Shown: in pieces, positions 10,589 through 21,277 of the stretch | Numbering within the stretch: position 1 is the stretch's first letter | Layout: each line of letters opens with the position of its first letter | DNA from: Lindgomyces ingoldianus | Lineage: Eukaryota; Ascomycota; Dothideomycetes; Pleosporales; Lindgomycetaceae | Length of the DNA: 64,000 nt | Assembly (NCBI RefSeq): GCF_010093535.1 | Contig: NW_022985215.1 | Coordinates: 156,099 to 220,098 of the forward strand | Direction: 5' to 3' | Translations under genes and position numbers: made by a program | Notes under the pieces: generated by a model | Database searches by the model: none | The model's input: the letters and a program-made list of their open reading frames with translations, nothing else | Told to the model about the DNA's origin: nothing

Positions 10589-12454
10589 ATGTACTTTATA
10601 GGCGAGTTGCTTACACACCTAAGTTGCTTACTTTTGCTAAAACTCTACTACACTACTTTTTCTACACTAATGTATTTTTAATAACACTACTTAAATGTGT
10701 TAAAAAAACATTAGATATAGCTTATGCTTTAAGCTTTTAAATAAAATGTAACACTTTTTAAGTAACACGCTGCAGCTATTTATAAAGTTTTTTAAAAAAT
10801 AATAAGTAACTAACACACTAGACAACTTTTCTAAGCTAATTATATAGCTAACTTATAAAAGCTAGATAATAATAAAAAGTAGGTAATTATTTAGCATATA
10901 CTTAAGCTAAATGCGCAAGGATTTCCCCTCTAGCTAGTAGCTATAGCTAATATAGCTAATTCTTTTCGCACTAAGTATTATATAGGCTATATTAGTATAA
11001 ACTAGCTTAATATGTTTGTTAAGTGTTACTTAAAGCTTAAAGTAAAGTTTAAGTATAACTATAACTATAAAAAAGCTTTTTATAAAAATCTTATAGTAAT
11101 TTAAAGCTAGTTTAACTTTATAAAAAATATTAAAGCTAAGTATAGTATCTAGAATAATAACATGTATAACTTTAATAAAATAAAGTTTATAATAAGCTAG
11201 ATATCTACTAAAGCAGTTATTATAAGTTTAGAAAGATAAAAATAGCTAAAAGCAGTCTAGCTAGGTAACTAGGAGTAGACAACAGCTATTTAGGGCATTA
11301 ATGCTAAAGGGTAAGCTATTCTACTTTTTATTATTTTTTAAGGTAGTAACTACTTTTTAAACTAGTATAAGAAGAAAAATCTACTTTAAAATTAAGTTAT
11401 TATAATCTCTAAGCGCAGCTAGACTACTAATTAGCTTAGTTTAGACTAGTTAAAGCACTTTAATAAGCATATAAAAAAGTGTACTATTAGCAGCTACTAT
11501 CTGCTAGTTATTAACAGCTATAAAAACTATAACTTACATTATTTTTAGTAATACTATAAAAATAATAAAATTATTACTATTTACATGCCTTTTTACTTAT
11601 TACACCTTTTATAGCTACTTAATATAGGTTATTTTACTTCTTTAAAAAAAGCGTATAAGCGCTAAGCTAAAAACCTTATATATAACTAAATTACTTATAT
11701 TATAAAAATAAAGTTCTTACTATGCTTTAAAGTAGCTTATAATGCTATAATTACTTTTAGTAATATCTAAAAAAAGTTTTAAGGCGCTAGATTAGTTCCT
11801 TTTAACTTATAATAAGTTATAATAGGCCTTAATATAAAGTTGCGCACTTTATTACTACTACTACTTATATATAATAAGCTCTAGTAGTTGTAAACTCTAA
11901 GTAATACTTTAAAACTTAGGTTATAATTAATGCTTATAAAAATAAAAATTTAAAAGCATATAAATAGTTTACTAACTTCTATAGTTAAAGTGTTTAAAAA
12001 GGTTTTAAAAAAGGTAGTAATAATTATGTATAAGCTAGTGTTAGCATAATAGAAAATTACTAAGCTTTAAGCAGCTAATAAAGCTGCTACATAACATAAA
12101 TTATATAAAAAAAAGCAGATTAAAGCAGAAAAGACTTTAATAATTTAGAAAAGCCTATACTTAATAGCTCTAAAGAAGTTTAAAGCGCGTAGTAATAGAA
12201 AGAAAGTAAAAAAGCAGGTGTAAGCTAAAGTAAGTAAGCTATCCTAAAGGCGCTGCAGATAGTGCAATTAGACTAGGCATAACGCGTAAATGTGTAAGCA
12301 AGAAGTAAAAGTAGTATCTAAATAATATTCTAGGCTGTACTGTACTATATAGTGCTAGAGCGGGTTATTATAGGCTATAATAGAGTTTGTTAGGGTGGGG
12401 TCTTAGCAAAAGTGAGCAACTCAGGTGTGTGAGCAACTCGCCTATGAAGTATGT
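10589..12454 (+). mobile_element. Full-length Pogo/Fot-like DNA transposon (family 2), RIP-degraded
   Basis: About 1.87 kb with terminal inverted repeats of roughly 60 bp (ancestral start ACGTACTTCACAGGCGAGTT, with an inner GTTGCTTACACACC) and TA on both sides (10587-10588, 12455-12456), as in the Tc1/mariner superfamily. The plus strand carries a ruined transposase. The N-terminal third matches other copies here, a stretch at 11510-11640 corresponds to the DDE segment (LVI.SYK then LLQPL), and the end is a Lys/Arg-rich tail with a C-x-x-C motif. All stops are TAA/TAG. Related copies: 31789-32676 plus 45412-45507, 45795-46892 and 58160-58852. Confidence 0.88.
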
Positions 12455-14124
12455 TATGCACATAGCAATAATTACAAGCATTAGATTACAGAATAGCAGG
12501 CAAGTCTTAATACCTTTATGCAACGCGTGCTCTAGTCTATCTTGTAATTAGTATTAGGTGCGTGCGTAATAAAGATTAATTTTACTTCTTATCTAGAGTA
12601 AACATTATGCACTTAGCGTTTTACTAGAGTTGTATAGTAAATTCTATGTTGCTGCACTTATTATAAAAGATAGCAAATATTGTTTTCTAACCTGTTGCTG
12701 TTAGTTAATGTAGGCTACAGTAAGACAGACTTACCTAAAAATGTAAGCCCCTACTAGATTTAAGGCAACATGTAGATTCTATAAATTTGCTAATTCTTAA
12801 AGTGCTAAAAACACAGGCTATAATAAAAGCCTATATCTTAACTCTACACCGCGGCTTTAGAAGCACAAACTAATTGTTCTTCTACCACTATGTTCCTAGG
12901 TAAAAAAAATAAATTTATAAGCTGTATCTCTGCAGTCTCTTTCTAAAAGATAGCTTAAGGATATTGTATAGCTTGTATACTTAATAAACTGTCTAATGCA
13001 ATTAGTACTAACGCTATAAAACGCCTAAATAGCTGCAGTAAACTTACATTTAAGGTGGACAGCGTTATGTTTAGGCTTATTACGTTCACTTTTTCCTTCT
13101 TCTCTCCCTCTTTATTAGTCTCCTTGCTGTCCTATTCTTTCTCTATCCTAGCTTGCCTCTAGCTAGCAGTGAAGTCTTTATAGTACTAAACTACAGTCTA
13201 TAAGCCTAGCTTTTTGTTACTATACCTACTCTTAATTCTAAGCGCAATAGACATAACGTAGTCCTTAGATGTCTTATTATTGTTTAGGTTTACTTCTAGA
13301 TTTAACTTTTTATATCTAATGTTAAAATTTTATGTTAGTAAGGTGTACTACTCTTAAAAATATTATTGTAGACTTACTAATCTTATAGCTCTAACGCGCG
13401 CTTGTAGTTTTTCTTTATCTTTAGTTAAAGTGCTTTTAGAATTTGCTTTCTGTTAACAATATCTTTCTTCTTTTTAATAGCCACATTATAGCTAGCACGC
13501 TTAAAGAAGGCCTCTAGAGAAATATTTGCTAGCATTTTAACAGATAAGGCGCTACAGAGTGAAAAATAGGAAAAATATCACAAAGTTCTAAAACTAATAG
13601 TAATGCTGCTAAGAAGACAGCAATGTTGCAGTAATAGCTAAGGTAGTTAGGTAGGCTTAACCTAGCAGCACAATGGTGCCTTTATACTGCAAAGGCATAG
13701 CACAAGCTAACTTAGCAAGGAGGGATAGCACTGTGTTGTGAGACACTAGAGGGCGCATGGCGAGGGGGCCTATTTTGTCCCTAGCCCTTAGGGACGATTC
13801 CGTCCCCCTTCTAAAACGCACCCTAAAGCTTAAAAACTGCCTCTAAGCATCCTTCTTGTCTAGACTTAACAGAATCCTAGAGGCCTGCCAGACTTATTAA
13901 ATTAGTACAATTGGCTATTAGTGGAGCGCGGGGCAACGTGACTGAGCAGCAGGTGAGCAGCAGGTGAGCAGCCTGAAAGTGGGTGAGCTGAGGGTGATAA
14001 GCGCCTAAGTAAAGCAGCACTGCTTACTAGCCATAGCAAGAAAGAGAGCGCTGGAGAAATTTAACTAACTACTTAGATAAAAGTAAAACATACTCTAAAA
14101 ATAAACTATAGTAAGAATAGCTAG
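12455..14124. other. Partly mutated intergenic DNA with small repeats
   Basis: Mixed composition, no gene I can defend. A minus-strand frame around 13150-13540 reads for tens of codons if TAA/TAG are ignored but matches nothing I know. A perfect hairpin GTCCCTA/TAGGGAC lies at 13776-13794 in a GC-rich patch (13740-13830), and a short GTGAGCAGCAG-type repeat at about 13940-13980. Confidence 0.5.
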
Positions 14125-14727
14125 TGTAAGGACGGAGCTCTGTACCACTACGCCAATACAACCAAAAAGGTGCGAATAATTAACCAACGTTAATTATTGC
14201 GTACAGAATAGTATATATACCCGTCGCACGTAAGCACCATCTCAGCCTTACACGTAAGCGCCATCCTGGCCTTACATTATCCCCCTTCTTAGCAGACGCA
14301 TGTCCCAGGCGTCACATGACCTACCCGCAGCTCAGAGGCGCCTATGCGCATGTCTCGGTTACCGGCCAGAGGCTGACCACCTGCGGCCCAGAGGCGCGGG
14401 ATAAACACAACGCAACGCTCAGTGGCCCACGCCAGCTAAGCCATATACACTAGACCTCCCAGCAGCAACAACGTGGCGCCAGAAGAGGCCGCCTCACGTT
14501 TCAGTCTAAAAACTGGCTAAGCTGTCCGAGGTGTGGGTCGAACGCGCGACCGTCCTCGTTGTTGGTTGATTATTATGTAAGGACGGAGCTCTGTACCACT
14601 ACGCCAATACAACCAAAAAGGTGCGAATAATTAACCAACGTTAATTATTGCGTACAGAATAGTATATATACCCGTCGCACGTAAGCACCATCTCAGCCTT
14701 ACACGTAAGCGCCATCCTGGCCTTACA
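14125..14727 (-). mobile_element. TRIM (miniature LTR retrotransposon) with identical LTRs
   Basis: 603 bp. The two 152-bp LTRs (14125-14276, 14576-14727) start TGTAAGGA, end CCTTACA and are identical as read. A perfect 5-bp target duplication GCTAG is at 14120-14124 and 14728-14732. In minus orientation a purine tract (AAGAAGGGGGATAA) abuts the 3' LTR, so the element reads right to left. The 299-bp interior has no coding capacity and contains GGTCGCGCGTTCGACCC, which resembles the T-arm/B-box of a tRNA, near the expected primer-binding end. There is no sign of RIP: it is young, or too short for RIP. Confidence 0.92.
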
Positions 14728-15974
14728 GCTAGCACACTTTACTATATAAGTTAGTTATTATACAACATGTAAAATAAAAGGCATATAGTAAGGTTTTATG
14801 TTAATAGTACTACAAGTCTAAATTAACACTACATTAATATATAATAAGTAGTAGGTATTTAATTAAAAGGCATAAAAAGTGCTGCTATAGTATTTAACAT
14901 TATTATAGGGTGCAGAGAGAACCTGTTTCTGCTAGATCTAAAATTATTAGCTTATTATATAATAGAGGGAGTAACTTACAGTATGCGCTACAACTTCTAG
15001 AGCTGCTTGTACATTTAGGTTAGAAGCAGCAGAAAAAACCTAGATGCATCTTTTATAGCTATTAGCGCTATGCTGCTTCTAGCTATTTTTATTATTTTTT
15101 TTAGCATTCTAAATTACAATGTCTATGTTTTTATATAATAAGATAAAAAGAAGATACTTTCTGTAATACTTATTATATAAAGTAGGGCTTAATATACATT
15201 TTTCCCTTTATTATTTAGATTTTAAGCTCTTAACTACTCTTATTATAAATAGAATTCTATTATCCTAAGCTAAATTTTTATTAAATGTTTGTTGTATAAC
15301 CTATTAAAAGTATAATAGCACAAAAAATTAAGTAAAAGACTAATTGTTTAGAATAGTTGCTTATTTAACCTTAGCGCTGGATCAATTTATGGATCCGATC
15401 CAGATCCAGGATAGCGCCACGTGATTCCGGATAATCGATTCGGACCGATTCCCGCCAGCACTGGACTCAGGCCCGGCTCAGCTTCGGCTCAGGTCTGCTC
15501 AGGTCGCGGCGCAGTCCCTGAAGTACCTCGTTAGAAATTGTCAGGTTTTAGCGATGGGGCCCAAACCCCCCCCCCCGGCGCCCGGTCCACGAAATGGGAC
15601 TCCAGGCGGACTCGCAGCCTTGAGGGCTTAAACTTCTCTCTAGAGATGATTGTCTGCTAGCCTTGTCCTTGTTGTTAGCATGGAGCGCGCTATTCTACAA
15701 GAATAGCCGACCTCCTTCTCACCTTCTTATCTTATCTCTTATCTGTCCAACAAATACCGCCTTTCTCTTTTCTATTTTAGCCTCCACTTCGGTACAGTTG
15801 GCACCCTGTATACTATAAGTATCTAGCCAAAAAAAATGAGGTCGGAAGAAGGGTGACCTAGACAGTTAGATCGAGGCGGCTATATAGGATAGGCTCTCTA
15901 AGGACAAATCCGGAATCAATAGGACATCGGTCCACCGAGAGCTTTCTAATAGTAGTAAACCGCGGTATACTATT
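14728..15974. other. Intergenic, AT-rich then normal
   Basis: RIP-mutated to about 15370, then an unmutated stretch with a palindrome-rich patch (15380-15440), CTCAG-rich DNA (15470-15510) and a C run at 15565-15578. No gene seen. The last part is the upstream region of the gene at 16245. Confidence 0.5.
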
Positions 15975-16244
15975 TAACCAATCTAACGGCAAATCGACCC
16001 CCATTTTCGGCGGTTTACGATGCTGTAATCTGCGGTAAAGTTTCCAGCCAATCAGCTCGCCCGGCTAAACAATTACCCGAACTCCGTTCACCAGTGTGCT
16101 TCTCTCCGGAGTCGTCACTGCGTTTCTCCCCGTTTCAACAACCTCATACCTCGTGACAAGACATTTCAGAGTCATCATTGCGTTTCTCTCTTCTTCAACA
16201 ATCTCCACGTCACGACGAGGCGTTTCGGAGATAGCCGTTTAAAA

Positions 16245-17243
16245 ATGGCTGCTCTTTTCAGAGACATAACGAATCTGTCTGACTCTCATCACCGTCTTTC
16301 CAATGACACATCAAAATCAGCTTCCGCTTCACCCACCGCGTCGGCTTCACCCACCTCGTCAGCTGCACCCTCCGCCTCAGCTTCACCCTCCGCCTCAGCT
16401 TCCTCCTCTACTACTCCTATCACATCTTCCCAGCTTTGTGAGGGACTGGATGGCAAGATTCAGAGATATCCCGGAGTCGCTGGAATACGAAGAGCTGTCA
16501 GTACGCTATGGAAGAAGTTACAAGAGGGTGAAACCACGGATCAATACCTTGTTTTTCAGCCTGTCACAGTGAATGAGCTTGACAAAATTGACAATCAGCG
16601 CTCCGAAGTTGGGAAAGGCATACGGTTGACTCACTGTGCGGATATTGAGACGTTGATAATTAAAGTGCCCACGGCAGCTCACGAGGTGGTGGCTAGGGGT
16701 TTCGGGATCGATCTGGCGATACGGTGCAGCCAGATGGGAGTACCACGTCGAGAATACACCTCGGTTGGTTCAACGAGATTTACAGGAACTTCAACGTCCA
16801 AGGAAGCCGACGAAGTCTTTAAGCCTGCTACCCTCCGGCCACATACGCTAGATTGGCCGACACTTGTCCTCGAGGTCGGCGTCTCAGAGTCATTACTGAA
16901 GCTCAGAAATGATGCGAGGTGGTGGCTCAGCAATTCTAGGGGCCACGTGAACATTGTTCTGATCTTCCACATAAATCGAGGGACAAAAACAATGTTGATC
17001 GAAAAGTGGGAGACCATACCGGCGACTGGAGGACCAGTCACTCGATCAAATCAGCCACCAGCACAAATTCCGACTCAAATACAAGCAATCACCATCGACC
17101 AAAACAATGTTACTGGAGCACCATTAACTCTGCACTTTCACGGAATTTTTCTCCGCCAGCCTAATCTGCCAGAACAAGACTTGGTATTTACTGCGCAAGA
17201 TCTTCAAAATTGGTCAGATGATATCTGGGCTGCTCTTACCTAG
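16245..17243 (+). CDS. Fungal repeat-family protein, possible PD-(D/E)XK-like fold
   Basis: An intact 332-residue frame. Residues 24-56 are a Ser/Ala/Pro low-complexity tract encoded by ~18-bp tandem repeats. The rest looks globular: GIRLTHCADIETLIIKVPT (125-143), SKEADEVFKP (185-194), DWPTLVLEVGVSES (203-216), DARWWLSNSRG.VNIVLIF (223-241) and TMLIEKWE (249-256). This order (acidic motif, hydrophobic strand with a Glu, Trp-Trp helix, strand, Lys-Trp-Glu) is one I associate with a widespread uncharacterised Pezizomycotina family similar to Uma2/restriction-endonuclease-like domains. The expected (D/E)xK reads E210-V-G, so catalysis is unproven. A diverged tandem copy follows at 17658. The upstream DNA (15975-16244) is also duplicated, so promoter and gene were copied together. 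The start is supported by the same MAAL.RDITN.SDSHH start in both copies. Confidence 0.75.
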   Translation: MAALFRDITNLSDSHHRLSNDTSKSASASPTASASPTSSAAPSASASPSASASSSTTPITSSQLCEGLDGKIQRYPGVAGIRRAVSTLWKKLQEGETTDQYLVFQPVTVNELDKIDNQRSEVGKGIRLTHCADIETLIIKVPTAAHEVVARGFGIDLAIRCSQMGVPRREYTSVGSTRFTGTSTSKEADEVFKPATLRPHTLDWPTLVLEVGVSESLLKLRNDARWWLSNSRGHVNIVLIFHINRGTKTMLIEKWETIPATGGPVTRSNQPPAQIPTQIQAITIDQNNVTGAPLTLHFHGIFLRQPNLPEQDLVFTAQDLQNWSDDIWAALT

Positions 17244-17657
17244 GTAAAGGATCAAGGCGGAATACAGGCAGAGTAAGGAGAAGCCCGGTTTACCGGTGGT
17301 TGTATCTTTCTCAAATCACCTTTCACTAAAGCGGGGGCAGCTGGGAGAAATCAAAACTTCGATTTTGTAAAGCTATAGTTAAGCAAAAGTCTACTTCGAC
17401 GCATTTTCAAATGTTCGCCTAATCCTCTAAAATCGGTGGTCGACTTGCCGTGTGATTTTTTACGAACTACTTCAAAAGATCCGACGGCAAATCTACCCCT
17501 ATTTTCGGCGGTTTATGACTGCGGTAAAGTTGCCAGCTAATCAGCTCGCCGGGCCAGCCAATTGCCCGAACTCCGCTCATCACTAACTCAGTGTGCGTTT
17601 CTCTTCTTCAACAACCTCACACCTCGCGACAAGACATTTCAGAGATATCCATTTAAA

Positions 17658-18604
17658 ATGGCTGCTCTTCTTAGAGACATAACGAATATGTCTGACTCTC
17701 ATCACCGCCCTTCCAACGCCACATCTAAGTTAGCCTCCACTTCACTCTCCGCCTCAGCTTCCTCCTCTATCACTCCTATCACATCTTCCCAGCTTTGTGA
17801 GGGATTGGATGGCAAGATTTAGAGATATCGCGGAACCACTGAGATACAAAGAGCTGTCCGAGAAGTTAGGTGAGGGTGAAACCACAGATTAATCTCTTGT
17901 TTTTCGGCCCGTTACAGTGAACGAGCGTGATAAAATTGACGATCAGCGATACAAAATCAGGAAGTGCATACAGCTAACTCATTGTGCGGATACCGGGACG
18001 TTAATAATTAAAGTGCCCACAGCAGAGCACGAAGTGGTGTCTCAATCTTTTAGAGAAGAATTTGTGGCTAGGGCCGTCAGGATGCAAATACCACGTCAAG
18101 AACGCGTACCGCTTGGTGGAACGACATTTAGAGGAACTTCGTCTAAGGAAGCAGACAAAGCCTTCAAGCCAAGTACTCTCCGGCCACATAAGCTGGACTG
18201 GCCGACGCTTGTCCTCAAGGCTGGTGTCTTAGCGTCACTACTGAGGCTCAGGAATGATGCGAGGTGGTGGCTTAGCAATTCTAGGGGCCGCGTGAACATT
18301 GTTCTGATTTTCCATCAATTAAGGGACAAAAACAATGCTAATCAAAAAGTGGGAGGCCATACTGGCAACAGCGACTGGAGGACCTGTCACCTAATCACAT
18401 TGGCCCTAGGCATAAATTCTAACTTAAATGCAAGCAATCACTATCTACTAAAACAATATTACTGGAACACCCCTAACTCTACACTTTCACAAAAATTTTC
18501 TCTGCCAGCCTGCACAGCAGGCTAGCCTACTAGAGCAAGACTTAGTATTTACTACGCAAGATCTTTAAGATTGCTCAGATGATGTCTGGGCTGCTCTTAC
18601 TTAG
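17658..18604 (+). pseudogene. Broken tandem copy of the 16245 gene
   Basis: Starts with the same MAAL.RDITN.SDSHHR residues as its neighbour, with a shorter Ser/Ala tract. At 17820-17822 the Gln codon after DGKI has become TAG, a C-to-T change typical of RIP. Next comes a small deletion that changes the frame; the downstream frame resumes at about 17917 (MNERDKIDDQR, KAFKPSTLRPHKLDWPTLVLKAG) and is broken again near 18400. The Glu of the LEVG motif is Lys here (LKAG), a G-to-A change. The end corresponds to the parent stop at 18602-18604. Not functional. Confidence 0.88.
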
Positions 18605-18765
18605 GCAAAAGATTAAGGTGGAATGTAGGCAGAGGGAGTAAGGAGAAGTTTAGTTTACTAGTGGTTGTATCTTTCTTAAATCAGCTTACATTAAAGGCGA
18701 GGCAGCTGGGAGAAAATTAGATCTTTCGATTCAGTACTATTATAGTTAAGCAAAAATCAACTTCA

Positions 18766-19575
18766 TGTCACGGGTTGGACCCTGTGTGGCCTGGATGCCT
18801 GCGGCAACAAGGGCCCTGACCTAGCTTGGTGGTGCACGCACGCCACACACGTGCACGGAGCAGGAGCTTCTATTTCTTTCTTGTTAATCCTTCCTCTATT
18901 TCCTCCCTTTCTTTAGCTTAGCCTTAATTAAATTACGTCCCTCTAAGCAGTTTGCTTTTAAACCTGTGACAAAAAGGACTATTTTAAAGCCTTAGAGAGA
19001 AATAGACTGTATATTACTTTTAACTACTTTATTTTAAGAACTGTGACATTAAGCCAATAATTAGGTTCCTAAAACAAGGACCCTTTTACATGTAGAGGCT
19101 TCTTGAATAGTGGTATAGTTCTGGTCACGTTATGGATGTATGTCTCTCCCTAGAGACTAGGGCTTCTTGGAGATCTAAGCTCCTGGGAGATCTAAGCTCT
19201 TATAAATAAATCTCCTTAGAGCTCTTAGCCCTTAGGAGATATTAGCTCTTAGGAGATAGAAGCTCTTACAAGATCTCTCTTATAAGATCTAGTCTCTTAG
19301 GAGATCACTCCTATAAGTGTGACGGGAACAGGTCAGCCTTAAGTTAGGCTTAGATCTGACACTAAAGGTGGATTTCTGCTACAATACAACTAAGCTAAGG
19401 AGGAAGGAAGAAAGGAAGAAAGGAATAGAATCCCCTCCACTTAGATCCTGCCCTGTGCCTCAGGCACCAAGGCTTCCATGGTTTCCAACTTCCACCCGTT
19501 CATCTGGGCCGGCCCAAATTGCCATACTTCTGCTCAGGCCTAGCCTGAGTGCAACCTTGGGTTCAACCCGTGACA
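18766..19575. mobile_element. LTR-like inverted pair, unresolved
   Basis: The segment starts TGTCACGGGTTGGACCC and ends GGGTTCAACCCGTGACA, so its ends are inverted copies. The left part (18766-18971) and the right part read backwards (19575-19318, ending CCCGTCACA) each look like one LTR of related type facing each other, with RIP-mutated DNA between. No matching 5-bp target duplication was found at any of the four edges, so whether this is one rearranged element or two insertions is open. It lies just past the copied 3' flank of the broken tandem gene. Confidence 0.5.
19148..19317. repeat. Irregular GGAGATCTAAGCTCT-type repeat
   Basis: A dozen degenerate words of the TTAGGAGAT / AAGCTCTTA type on both strands inside the segment between the LTR-like ends. 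Purely a sequence observation. Confidence 0.6.
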
Positions 19576-20201
19576 TCTACCAGCCGTCAAAGGCAGTAAT
19601 ATCTCACTATGGCTCTATCTGTAATGCTAACGCTCTAATCTTAACTACTGCTCTCCACTCTGCATGGATCCTATGGCGTTCGCTTAGTCCAAAAAGAACC
19701 ATTGTTCGTCAAAGCGCGTTGCCGTCCAAGCACTCTGCGCTGTACGCTACGCCGCCTTGTTGAAGGCTGTCGCTTAGCTTGGGTTAGAGCGGGCATATGG
19801 TACTCCTTTGCCAATGGGGTCGCTGTTGAGTCACTTGTAGGCACTAAGGAATTCACCAGCGGTAGCCAGCTGTTTTATCTGGTTTAGTCCATCATCAAAG
19901 CTCTTCTACTCAGCAGTTGTACAGGGTCCGGGAGGGGTAGGGGGCAGTAAGAAGTAATTAGTGCTGTTGGATTGTAAGTAGAAGAACTATGTTAATGATG
20001 AGAGCAAATACAGTGCCTATGGAGTGCTCTATAGTCCCTCAATAGCTATCTGGGTGGATGAGAAGTTGGAGTGATAACAAGGACGGGTTAGCTTCTGGGA
20101 ACTTTCGCTGATGTCAGCAGCAGGCTTGGGCGAACTGAGTCGGCATGCGTCTGGGTAAGAATAACCGGGCTTTGAGGGTCCGAAACAGGGCCCGCTCCAG
20201 C
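19576..20201. other. Target region of the LINE, no clear gene
   Basis: Mostly normal composition. A short frame runs into it from the LTR-like segment (19368-19763), but nothing supports it. The end (20188-20201, GGGCCCGCTCCAGC) is one copy of the LINE target duplication. Confidence 0.45.
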
Positions 20202-21277
20202 TGATGATGTGATGATGTCTTTATTACGCCCGGCTCTAGCCTAGAGGGCACTAGTGTGTTATTGCCTAAGCGCTTCCTTGGTGATGGCTTAACTCCTTGT
20301 AGCCCTTACATGCCTCCTGCTCTGCTATCTAGCGTAGTTGTTACATATCCCCCTAATTGTAATTTGTAGTAAGCGTTCTTAAAGTCTCTTCTTTAAGTGT
20401 TTAGAGTCCTTTTGTTAGCAAGTAAAGCAGAGCCTGCTGTTATGTAGGGTTAGTATTAAGCGTCTCTTTTCCACTATTGTCTCTGTAGTTCTAGGTTCCT
20501 ATCTTCTTTCTTGCTCTAGGCGGCCTGTTGCTATTGCGTACCTAACTGTTATCTTTACTGTGTTAATGTCTAGCGACCATTCTGCTAGGTCTGCTAGTGC
20601 CTTTCCCCTTAGAAAGAAGGGGAGGTTTCCTCTTCTAGTCTCTGTTTACTAAAGCATATGTATTTAGAGTGTGTCCTATCTTTAGCATTAGAAAAGAAAG
20701 TGCTAAATAGTTTCTTCTGCCTAACTACATATGCACATGTTTAAGTCTACAGCTCCTATTTAGTTTAGGTATGTGTTTAGCTGTGTCATCCTAGTTTGTA
20801 ATTGTGCTAGTATCTTTGCTTCTTACTAGGTTAGGGCGTTGTAGAGCTTCTTAGTGTGTTTCCCTAGTAGAGCTATGTCCATCTTGCGCGAGTATCTCCC
20901 TACTCCTGTTAGTAAGTCTTTTCTCTGTCCCTAGTTTCTCACTGTGGTCCTGGTTACTGTTGACCTTGCTTGGTAAAAGGGTCTAGTTAGCACGCTGCTG
21001 TCTGCTGTGGCTTTCCTTGCTGCTTCCTTAGCCTTCTTTACTAAATCGTTGCTTCCTGCTGGGCACTATACCATACGTACCGAGCACCGCCTTTCCCTTA
21101 GTGCCCGAGTCGCGTTGTAGATCTGTTCGATGCTGGCTTGGCCGGACTGATCCCGCGGTTGGCGTATTGCCTGTATGGCCGCTTGGCTGCTGGTGAGAAT
21201 GATGACCTGGTCCGCCGTCTGGCATGTCAGGAGGGAGGTCAGCGCTGCCGCCATCGCTGCCAGCTCCGCTGTGTAGG
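20202..21277 (-). mobile_element. 5'-truncated Tad1-like LINE (RNase H and zinc-knuckle end)
   Basis: A non-LTR retrotransposon 3' end on the minus strand. It starts at PYTAELAAMAAAL, typical of the RNase H domain in Tad1-clade ORF2 (frame 21311-21066 is still open), and goes on through KILAQLQTRM, a Cys-rich C.C...E....HFLF.C knuckle, ETRRGNLPFFLRGKA and a VRYAIATGRLE tail ending near 20500, with RIP-type stops. Then come an untranslated part, an AATAAAG, and a GATGATGTGATGATGTCT simple tail instead of poly(A). A 14-bp direct repeat GGGCCCGCTCCAGC on both sides (20188-20201 and 21278-21291) fits target-primed insertion with 5' truncation. The reverse transcriptase half is missing. Confidence 0.85.

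Noticed and set aside
14500..14570. tRNA-like segment considered as a real tRNA gene
   Set aside because: Only a T-arm/B-box-like part is visible; no full cloverleaf could be drawn, and it lies at the primer-binding end of the TRIM.
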